Assembly: GCA_027013265.1 (NCBI GenBank)
Contig: JALUXQ010000243.1
Span: 1-5,275, forward strand
DNA from: Campylobacteraceae bacterium
Lineage (GTDB): Bacteria; Campylobacterota; Campylobacteria; Campylobacterales; Sulfurospirillaceae
Length of the DNA: 5,275 nucleotides
Direction of reading: 5' to 3'
Position numbers and translations under genes: made by a program. The notes beneath the pieces are model-generated. The model did not search any database, was not told where the DNA came from, and worked only from the letters and a program-made list of their open reading frames with translations. Of this stretch, positions 1 through 4,900 are shown piece after piece (position 1 is the first letter of the stretch; each line of letters starts with the position of its first letter).

Positions 1-46
1 CTCCCGTTATATCATAAGAGGAATGGAGTGGGATATCTACGCACAT

Positions 47-319
47 ATGCATCTGTTTGTTTAGTTTAGAATGTAAAAAGTATTTTAAAAGAAACTGCGA
101 CATATTTGAATACATTGAAGAATTAATTTGCCCTGATTGTGGAAAAACTGCATATAATTATGGTCGTAATTTTCATGTTCCCAAAAAAATGATGTACAGC
201 AATGGGAAAAAGTACAATTTCTTTTTGATAATGGATTTACATTTTAGACAATACGAGACTTCAACCCAAATCTCGAAATAGAGATACATCAACCTATACA
301 ATTTTGCGATATTATGTAG
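47..319 (+). pseudogene. Decayed small zinc-ribbon protein gene
   Basis: No intact frame spans this gene, but a coherent protein appears when three reading segments are joined. Segment one is MHLFV (from ATG 47). Segment two, after a +1 shift near 55-60, starts SLECKKYFKRNC and includes the zinc-ribbon knuckle CPDCGK followed by YNYGRNFHVPKK. Segment three, after a shift at the A7 run 183-189, reads NDVQQWEKVQFLFDNGFTF, then a TAG at 245-247 (a likely CAG glutamine mutated), then TIRDFNPNLEIEIHQP, ending at 317-319. The pattern CPxCG, GRxFxxPKK, then WEKVxxLxxNGF resembles small zinc-ribbon proteins of unknown function common in bacteria; this is recalled, not searched. Two shifts plus a stop argue for decay rather than programmed frameshifting. 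The left inverted repeat overlaps its last codons, so its C-terminus may have been cut by the mobile element. Upstream bases 1-46 hold no further gene; an ATG at 23 is an alternative start. Confidence 0.5.
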
Positions 320-330
320 CAAACGCACAA
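307..330 (+). repeat. Left terminal inverted repeat (24 bp)
   Basis: Starts CGATATTATG and ends ACGCACAA reading inward. It matches the reverse complement of 4565-4588 at all 24 positions. One mismatch (331) is then followed by three more matching bases (332-334). Outside it, 303-305 also match after one mismatch at 306. A 24-bp exact inverted match at opposite ends of a transposase-bearing gene cluster is very unlikely by chance. Confidence 0.75.
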
Positions 331-351
331 AACTAAGTTTTTAAAAAATAA

Positions 352-591
352 TCACTTTTTGTCCTCGTTCCTGCGGGATTTCATCAACTCAATTTTCGTA
401 ACATTTCCTAAGCTTTTCTTTTTCGTAATATGTAACTCATCGCCTTGTTCCAAGCCATAATCATCATATAGTTTTTCAAGGGCTAGAGTGAGGACTGCAT
501 CGGTTATATCTGTTTCAGAGAGGAAGAAGCCATCATCGTAGGTGTTGAGGGTTATTTTGGTGGTTTCTTTGTTGTATTCTAAGGTTTGCAT
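352..591 (-). CDS. Unrecognised 79-aa protein at the end of the R-M operon
   Basis: I do not recognise this protein. It is short, acidic in the middle and basic at the C-terminus (SRRNEDKK), with no cysteines, signal peptide or membrane segment. A predicted pattern is beta-rich start (TTKITLNTYDDGFFLSE), a helix (ITDAVLTLALEKLYDDYG), then strands (DELHITKKK, NVTKIELM). The ATG at 591 follows an AAGAAAT-type ribosome binding site. It lies 13 nt downstream of the nuclease stop on the same strand, so it is probably co-transcribed. It is the last gene before the left inverted repeat. Its base composition (28 G+C in the 60 bases 481-540) is richer than that of the nuclease gene beside it, so it may belong to the transposon backbone rather than to the restriction module. 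An antitoxin-, immunity- or regulator-like role is possible but unsupported. Confidence 0.6.
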   Translation of the reverse strand: MQTLEYNKETTKITLNTYDDGFFLSETDITDAVLTLALEKLYDDYGLEQGDELHITKKKSLGNVTKIELMKSRRNEDKK

Positions 592-604
592 ATTTGCATA
601 TTTC

Positions 605-1702
605 TTATATGTTTGATTTTATTCTATTACAATTTTTACAAAGCATTTGACAATTATCAGAAGTTGTTTTTCCGCCTTTACTCCAAGGTGTTATATGGTC
701 GGCTTCCATTTCATTTATTTCATAGTGGTTTTTTGGTGGAGTACATTTAGGGCATATTCCCTTTTGTCTCTCATAGGCTTCTCGTTTTTGTTTATCGTCA
801 AAAACTCTCAGGCTAAGATGTTTCATATCTCTTGTAAGAATATATTTGTATATCCCTTTTTTACTAGTAACATCTTCATCTTGCATCAAGACACTAATCT
901 CTTCTTCTATTTGTTGAGGGTCTAAATTCTCATCTTTAAATTCATTATATAACAATCCCCAATCTAAACCTTTCATCTCTTTTTTTCTATATACAATAAA
1001 TGTTGCTTTTATCCAGCTTATGACACTCTGAAAGTAGTTCCATAACTCAATAGCAGTTGGGTTGTTTTGATGGTTATTCATGTATTTTTTAATTTGATTT
1101 TTACTAATCCATTTTAAAGCTTTTTCTAAATATTCTTGTCTCTCTGGTTTTGCATTAATATAGTCGTTCCCTATTTGATAAGCAGGACATCCTCTTTTAC
1201 TAAAATATCTCTTAGCATCTGATAGCCATGTTCCTGTATAAATAGCATTTAATAGCTCTTGTGGAGTTAAAACAAGTCCTGCAATATTAATAGTTTCAAA
1301 CCAAGATAATTTTTCACTAGGCTTACCATCACAAACATATATCATTAGTTTGTAATCTAATATTTGTTCTTGTTCATCATCCTCTAATGTGTGAAAATAT
1401 CTATCATTTATAGAGAATTTGCTATCCACATAATCGCAGATACTAATTGTCCTTTGTTGTCCATCTAAAACCTCAAAAGTTCCATCTCCGTTTACAGCCC
1501 AATACATCATATTTAATGGAAAGTTTTGCTGAACTGTCTCTATAACTTTATCTCTTTTATCATCACCATATACATACTCTCTTTGATATTTTGGTCTTAT
1601 ATTGAGTTTGCCATCATAGCCTATTACACCATTTTCTACATCATTATTTTTATAGTTTTCAGCTAATTCACGAACTGTTATCTCTCTTGGTTTAATTTCC
1701 AT
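605..1702 (-). CDS. DUF262-HNH endonuclease, likely restriction partner
   Basis: A 365-aa protein with two recognisable parts. The N-terminal DUF262 (ParB/GmrS-like) domain has RPKYQREYV at about 36-44 and the hallmark DGQQR at 80-84; in related proteins this fold binds or hydrolyses nucleotides. The C-terminal HNH domain has CPKC at 317-320, ADHITPW at 334-340, N350, C351 and CKNCN at 355-359, giving complete zinc-binding cysteine pairs and the catalytic histidine H336. Both active regions look intact. The ATG at 1702 overlaps the end of the upstream methyltransferase by 11 nt and has AAAAGG 7 nt upstream, so translation is probably coupled. Pairing with a DNA methyltransferase suggests a restriction nuclease. 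A Type IV-like role against modified DNA, as for GmrSD (also DUF262 plus HNH-like), is the alternative. The gene is very AT-rich (11 G+C in the 60 bases 1081-1140). Confidence 0.88.
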   Translation of the reverse strand: MEIKPREITVRELAENYKNNDVENGVIGYDGKLNIRPKYQREYVYGDDKRDKVIETVQQNFPLNMMYWAVNGDGTFEVLDGQQRTISICDYVDSKFSINDRYFHTLEDDEQEQILDYKLMIYVCDGKPSEKLSWFETINIAGLVLTPQELLNAIYTGTWLSDAKRYFSKRGCPAYQIGNDYINAKPERQEYLEKALKWISKNQIKKYMNNHQNNPTAIELWNYFQSVISWIKATFIVYRKKEMKGLDWGLLYNEFKDENLDPQQIEEEISVLMQDEDVTSKKGIYKYILTRDMKHLSLRVFDDKQKREAYERQKGICPKCTPPKNHYEINEMEADHITPWSKGGKTTSDNCQMLCKNCNRIKSNI

Positions 1703-2650
1703 CTTGAAGCCTTTTGTTTTTAATTACAATTCTTGCATATTTTTTCTTACCACTTATATACGGATAACCAAAATTAAAATCATCTATTTTTGTGGTTGCC
1801 ATTTGTCCTACTATTTCAAACTGTTCAGGATTATATTTATCCATAAAAGTAATAGGGACACCCATTAAACCTTTATAATCTTCAGGAATTTCTTTTGTTT
1901 TATCTATATTTATTGCGTCAAGATTATCATATTTTGGATATTCTTCAGGAGTGTATTTTTTATATAGAATTAAATCCTCATGTCTCTCTTTGTAGTCTAA
2001 ATTTGTAAACCATCTAACACCTTTTACTCTAATATAGTTGTTTCCTTGTTCATCTGTTCTAAACCCAGAAGCATTTAAAGGATAATCAGGCGAAACTCTA
2101 AATTCTCTATCCCCACTATGTATGCTGTGTCCCAACCATAATTGATTGTTTTTTATTAATTTAAAAACTTCTTTGTAAGATAAAGAATTAACATTTCCAA
2201 TAATTACAAATTGTTTATCATGTTCTTCAAGTTGTGCTATATACTCACGAAACAAAGAAAAAGGTGGATTTGTCGCTATAATGTCTGCCTTTTTTAATAT
2301 TTCAACACATTCATCACTTCTAAAATCACCATCACCCTGAAGCGGGGTTTTAATAGCATCATTCAAATCTATTTTACCATCATTGTTAATATCTTCAACT
2401 ATTTCTAGCTTATAGGAATTCCCCCCCCATTATAGTGGGTGGTTATGAGTTTTTTTAATCCTAAATGTTTAAAATTCAAGGCAAAATATTTAAAAAAATT
2501 ACTCTCTTTTGGGTCATCACAATTACAAAAAATAATTTTATTTTTAAAGTGGTCTTTGTAATGTCCTAACTCTTTTTCAATATCTGTAAGTTGTGTATAG
2601 AATTCGTCTTTTTTATTTTTTTTTGCTTCCTGAAGTCTCTCCTTCATCAT
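1692..2650 (-). CDS. EcoRI-family adenine-specific DNA methyltransferase, frameshifted at a G8 tract (phase-variable, OFF)
   Basis: The protein is read in two frames. The first 77 residues start MMKERLQEAKK, carry the family signature DEFYTQLTDIEKELGHYKDHF and NCDDPKESNFFKYF, and run into GGG encoded by the G tract at 2421-2428. In the present sequence the frame then closes at TAG 2405-2407, giving 81 aa. The other frame resumes directly after the tract (NSYKLEIVEDIN...) and runs to TAA 1692-1694. It includes the catalytic NPPF motif (ADIIATNPPFSLF, about residue 128 of the joined protein). With nine (or six) G the two join into a protein of about 319 aa, close to the length of M.EcoRI. The family transfers a methyl group to N6 of adenine; the target here is unknown. 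The ATG at 2650 has GGGGGAG 7 nt upstream, inside the preceding gene. The distal part has no convincing start of its own. A sequencing error in the homopolymer is the main alternative. Confidence 0.88.
2421..2428 (-). repeat. Homopolymer tract (G8 on the coding strand) in the methyltransferase gene
   Basis: Eight C on the plus strand sit exactly where the two methyltransferase frames separate. The DNA around is very AT-rich, so an 8-base G/C homopolymer stands out. Slipped-strand mispairing in such tracts is the standard phase-variation switch in Campylobacter and Helicobacter. Gain of one base (G9) or loss of two (G6) puts the gene in frame; G7 and G8 leave it out of frame. Confidence 0.85.
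2616..2624 (-). repeat. A9 tract near the methyltransferase start (coding strand)
   Basis: Nine T on the plus strand encode part of AKKNKKD at codons 9-15. A second run of six (2609-2614) follows after one base. The frame is intact here, since DEFYTQL follows directly. The run is long enough for replication or transcriptional slippage, so it could add minor frame variation before the conserved domain. Confidence 0.6.
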
Positions 2651-2651
2651 C

Positions 2652-2873
2652 TTATAACTCCCCCAATCTTATAACATTAACATCAAGTGCCTTCATACAC
2701 TTCATAAAAAACACAGCAGAAAAGCCACCACGGCTCATCTTGTTATTAAACGCTTTCTCTGTAAGTTCTTCACCATACTCTTTAAGCAGTTCAACTAAAT
2801 CATTGACCTTTAAGCCCTTACGCTTTAGCTCCGACTTGATGATATTTTTAGGCAAATCTTCTATTTCTTCCAT
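2652..2873 (-). CDS. DUF6471-like small protein, possible regulator
   Basis: A 73-aa protein. Its core (IIKSELKRKGLKVNDLVELLKE, then TEKAFNNKMSRGGFSAVFFMKCMKALDV) matches what I recall of the DUF6471 family: an N-terminal helix pair, a conserved NxxxRGxFSAxFFxxCxxA segment and a final VIRL. The helical layout resembles a small XRE-like DNA-binding domain, so a regulatory role is plausible but inferred. ATG 2873 has AAAGGA 5-6 nt upstream. It is the first gene of the minus-strand operon and stops one base before the methyltransferase ATG. In that position it could act as a controller protein of the restriction system, or as a transposon gene regulating the divergent transposase. Its composition (23 G+C in 2701-2760) resembles the transposase more than the methyltransferase, which favours a transposon origin. 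Confidence 0.75.
   Translation of the reverse strand: MEEIEDLPKNIIKSELKRKGLKVNDLVELLKEYGEELTEKAFNNKMSRGGFSAVFFMKCMKALDVNVIRLGEL
2658..2664 (-). promoter_or_regulatory. Ribosome binding site of the methyltransferase gene
   Basis: GGGGGAG on the minus strand lies 7 nt before the ATG at 2650 and inside the last codons of the preceding gene, whose TAA stop (2654-2652) ends one base before that ATG. The arrangement fixes the methyltransferase start and implies translational coupling to the upstream small gene. Confidence 0.75.
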
Positions 2874-2895
2874 GATATTCCTTTGTGTTGAGAGT

Positions 2896-2925
2896 ATTTT
2901 AACATAAATTATTTACAGTACCCAA
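2896..2925 (-). promoter_or_regulatory. Predicted promoter of the R-M operon
   Basis: On the minus strand there is an extended -10 element TGTTAAAAT (2904-2896). A weak -35-like TTGGGT (2925-2920) lies 18 bp upstream of TAAAAT. Transcription would start about 16 nt before the DUF6471-like start codon, leaving room for its AAAGGA site. A weak -35 with a strong -10 fits Campylobacterota sigma-70 promoters. Confidence 0.5.
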
Positions 2926-2940
2926 GATATGTCATTAAAA

Positions 2941-2987
2941 ATGATAAATATATCTAAAATAGTTATAAATATCTTTACTTTTATCAT
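2941..2987. repeat. Inverted repeat in the divergent intergenic region
   Basis: ATGATAAA (2941-2948) and TTTATCAT (2980-2987) form 8-bp inverted arms separated by 31 bp. The right arm abuts the -35 of the transposase promoter and lies between its -35 and -10. The region is so AT-rich that chance is possible. If real, it would be a candidate operator for the small divergent regulator. Confidence 0.3.
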
Positions 2988-3002
2988 CAAAAACGATATA
3001 AT
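2974..3002 (+). promoter_or_regulatory. Predicted promoter of the transposase gene
   Basis: A -35-like TTTACT (2974-2979) is followed after exactly 17 bp by a consensus TATAAT (2997-3002). The transposase ATG lies 27 bp downstream, preceded by AAAAAGGA (3016-3023). Confidence 0.6.
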
Positions 3003-3029
3003 ATACTATATAAACAAAAAGGACACATC

Positions 3030-4061
3030 ATGGCACAACATTTCCTCTTATCCGCAAAAGCAAGAACCTTATCCATCGTTAAAATAGCCATGATGCCTGA
3101 TGAAGAGGTACATAATATCTTTAAACAAATAAGATGGTCTGCCAATGACGGAGAGCCTATCTGTCCGCATTGTGGTACAACGTCTAAGCCATACAATATA
3201 GCCACGAGGAACCAATACAGATGTAAAGAGTGTTTCCATACCTTTAGCGTGACAAGCGGTACGCTATTTGCTTCTCATAAACTCCCATTAAAAACGTATT
3301 TACTAGCTATTGCAATATTCACAAACTCTGTTAAATCTCTAAGTGCTTTGCAACTATCAAGAGAATTAGATATTCAATATAAAACTGCATGGGTACTATC
3401 ACACAAGATAAGAGAGTCATTGTTAGATGATGCACACCATGATGATATAAACCACGATATGCTTACAGGTGTATGTGAAATTGATGGTGTCTATGTAGGT
3501 GGTAAAACGAGACAAATCAATACCATAGCTGATAGAGTAGATAGACGCAAGATAAACCACCCTAACAAAAGAGTTGTAATTTCTTTGAGACAAAGAGCCG
3601 ATAATAGCGATGAAGTAGTAGGAGCTATAAAGACTAAAACTTTTGTACTCAAATCCGAAAACACCTTTGACATCAATCGTATCGTAAATAGCTATGTGAC
3701 GAAAGGTTCAGAGATACACGCAGATGAAGCCAATGCTTATGACGACTTACACGCACTTTATGACATGAAAAGAGTCAATCATCAAATAGAGTACCGTGGT
3801 AAGAACGGAGAGAACAACAACCAAAGTGAAAGCTACAATGCAAGATTTAGACGTATGCAATATGGGCAATGTCATAGACTCTCTCCTTTGTATCTTTCAA
3901 ACTATGCCAATGAAATTGCCTATCGTGAGGACACAAGAAGAAAAAGCAACGGTGCTATCGCAAATGATATTTTAACACGTTGCCTTAGCCGTGGTGTTTC
4001 CAATGAATTTAGTGGTTATTGGCAAGGTAATAAGAGAGTTTCTGAAAGATTAGGGGCATAA
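3030..4061 (+). CDS. IS1595-family (ISXO2-like) DDE transposase
   Basis: A 343-aa transposase that appears intact. It has the N-terminal zinc ribbon typical of IS1595 members (CPHC at 45-48, CKEC at 65-68), followed by FSVTSGTLFASHKLPL, the region linking to the helical DNA-binding part. The DDE catalytic core shows CEIDGVYVGGK (D152), EIHADEANAYD (D232) and NNQSESYNARFRR (E267), then the family C-terminal pattern LSNYANEIAYRED. The enzyme would cut and join the ends of the element in which it lies. The ATG at 3030 is preceded by AAAAAGGA and a good promoter. It is convergent with the 144-aa gene, with 14 bp between stop codons and no clear terminator. Its base composition (24 G+C in 3181-3240) is clearly higher than that of the methyltransferase and nuclease genes. 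Confidence 0.93.
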   Translation: MAQHFLLSAKARTLSIVKIAMMPDEEVHNIFKQIRWSANDGEPICPHCGTTSKPYNIATRNQYRCKECFHTFSVTSGTLFASHKLPLKTYLLAIAIFTNSVKSLSALQLSRELDIQYKTAWVLSHKIRESLLDDAHHDDINHDMLTGVCEIDGVYVGGKTRQINTIADRVDRRKINHPNKRVVISLRQRADNSDEVVGAIKTKTFVLKSENTFDINRIVNSYVTKGSEIHADEANAYDDLHALYDMKRVNHQIEYRGKNGENNNQSESYNARFRRMQYGQCHRLSPLYLSNYANEIAYREDTRRKSNGAIANDILTRCLSRGVSNEFSGYWQGNKRVSERLGA

Positions 4062-4075
4062 ATAGGTCTAGGAGC

Positions 4076-4510
4076 TTAGGACTTTATCTGCCACAGAATA
4101 GATAAGCCATTTTTGCCGATACGTTCTATCAGTCCACTTGTCTCACATCTCGTAAGTGATGCCAATACCACTTTAGAGAAGCGTTCCAAGTTAAAATCCT
4201 CTTCACTGTCAATACCTTTTTCAAAAGCTATCTTCTTGCTTATATTTGTGGTGTTCATAGGCTCTGTAGCCGTTCTAAGTACATCTAAAATCATAGTCTT
4301 AGCTTCTCCTGTCTTAAAATAACGCACACTACTCACTCTTTTAGCCCTAATCGTTCTTAAATCGTAGTTCTCATCAAAAATATGTATGGTGTGGTCTATG
4401 GATTGTAAGTTTAGTTTGGATTTTTTAAGTAGTTTCTCGTAATGTTTTATCTCACCTAAAACCTCACCTCTTTTCTTTGTAAGTGCCGATATAACGTGTG
4501 TTTCTGCCAT
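4076..4510 (-). CDS. Transposon accessory protein, coiled coil plus winged-helix-like domain
   Basis: A 144-aa protein of unknown function. Residues about 8-45 (LTKKRGEVLGEIKHYEKLLK through HTIHIFDENYD) look like an alpha-helical coiled coil. A basic linker (RAKRVSSVRYFKTGEAK) follows. Residues about 70-142 (MILDVLRTATEPMNTTNISK, then VVLASLTRCETSGLIERIG, ILWQI) have the helix-helix-turn-helix-wing layout of a winged-helix DNA-binding domain. I recall similar proteins (VISAL-xKR start, HID/LxxTI-x-LF motif) encoded beside IS1595-type transposases in proteobacteria, so it may be a conserved partner or regulator of the transposase; this is memory, not a search. ATG 4510 has AAGGGA just upstream and an extended -10 promoter. 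The gene sits 54 bp inside the right inverted repeat. Confidence 0.75.
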   Translation of the reverse strand: MAETHVISALTKKRGEVLGEIKHYEKLLKKSKLNLQSIDHTIHIFDENYDLRTIRAKRVSSVRYFKTGEAKTMILDVLRTATEPMNTTNISKKIAFEKGIDSEEDFNLERFSKVVLASLTRCETSGLIERIGKNGLSILWQIKS

Positions 4511-4537
4511 GTTTTCCCTTTCATTATTTATGGGAAA

Positions 4538-4546
4538 ATTTTAGCA
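4538..4546 (-). promoter_or_regulatory. Predicted extended -10 promoter of the 144-aa gene
   Basis: TGCTAAAAT on the minus strand (4546-4538), 27 bp before the start codon, has the same TGnTAAAAT form as the R-M operon promoter. No good -35 is visible; the -35 position falls at the inner edge of the right inverted repeat. Confidence 0.45.
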
Positions 4547-4564
4547 GATTTTGGAGTGAAAGTC

Positions 4565-4588
4565 TTGTGCGTTTGCTACATAATATCG
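4565..4588 (-). repeat. Right terminal inverted repeat (24 bp)
   Basis: Perfect reverse complement of 307-330. The outer end (4586-4588) meets the remnant of the cation-efflux gene: the open frame passes through the repeat (VRLLHNIVN), but family-like sequence is clear only from about 4589 (NIIITLSQIVGG). Confidence 0.75.
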
Positions 4589-4900
4589 TAAATATTATTA
4601 TTACGCTTTCACAAATTGTGGGAGGTATATTGTCAGGTTCTCTTGCACTCTTGAGTGATGCTATGCATAACTTTAGTGATGTATTGGCACTCTTTATCGC
4701 CTATTTTGCAAACCGTTTGGCTGCACGTCCAAACAATGCAACAAAAACATTTGGCTATAAACGTGCTGAGATTTTAGCAGCACTTTTTAATGCTTCTGTA
4801 CTTATAGGGATTGCGATTTTTCTTATTATTGAAGCGTTCCATAAATTTTACCATCCTGAAGCTATTAATTCAATATGGGTTATTGGACTGGGTACACTAA
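4586..4900 (+). pseudogene. Cation diffusion facilitator fragment, truncated at both ends
   Basis: The frame encodes the N-terminal half of a CDF metal-efflux transporter. NIIITLSQIVGGILSGSLAL is TM1 into TM2. SDAMHNFSDVLALFIAYFAN carries the HxxxD metal-site pair of TM2, as in the zinc-type subgroup. RAEILAALFNASVLIGIAIF is TM3, and SIWVIGLGTLS starts TM4. TM5, TM6 and the cytoplasmic metal-binding domain are missing. The 5' end lacks the native start and histidine-rich N-terminus, replaced by the inverted repeat. The 3' end runs into IS-type sequence and stops at TGA 4912-4914 after a few foreign codons (SQP). With half the metal site lost it cannot be a working transporter. The open frame extends upstream to about 4498, but that part is antisense to the 144-aa gene and not CDF-like. 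Confidence 0.85.

Larger units (their letters stand above)
307..4588. mobile_element. Putative IS1595-family transposon carrying a restriction-modification module
   Basis: A perfect 24-bp inverted repeat (307-330 and 4565-4588) bounds six genes: an unknown 79-aa protein, a DUF262-HNH nuclease, an EcoRI-type methyltransferase, a DUF6471-like protein, an IS1595-type transposase and a 144-aa accessory protein. The gene set fits tightly: the left repeat ends 21 bp beyond the 79-aa gene's stop, and the right repeat lies 54 bp upstream of the 144-aa gene's start. The IS1595 family is known to include long members with passenger genes. Odd points: no 8-bp direct repeat, the size usual for this family, is visible outside the ends. 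The right neighbour is a cation-efflux gene lacking its 5' end, which is not found on the left. Either a rearrangement followed insertion or the boundaries differ from those proposed. The terminal sequence was not matched to a known IS end. Confidence 0.6.

Noticed and set aside
329..341. Short palindrome AAAACT-A-AGTTTT with T run as an operon terminator
   Set aside because: The stem is only six mostly A-T pairs with a one-base centre that cannot form a loop. It is not a credible intrinsic terminator.
1692..2366. Distal methyltransferase frame as a separate gene starting at TTG 2366
   Set aside because: No ribosome binding site precedes the TTG, and family-like sequence in the same frame continues upstream to the G tract. 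It is the second half of one frameshifted gene.
2593..2907. Plus-strand open frame opposite the DUF6471-like and methyltransferase genes
   Set aside because: It is antisense to better-supported genes, with a low-complexity serine/leucine-rich translation and no promoter or ribosome binding site. Frames at 647-925 (+), 2987-3205 (-), 3491-3676 (-) and 4113-4322 (+) are rejected for the same kind of reason.
299..4596. 8-bp target-site duplication flanking the 24-bp repeats
   Set aside because: The flanks CAATTTTG (299-306) and TAAATATT (4589-4596) differ, and shifting the boundary a few bases does not produce a match.
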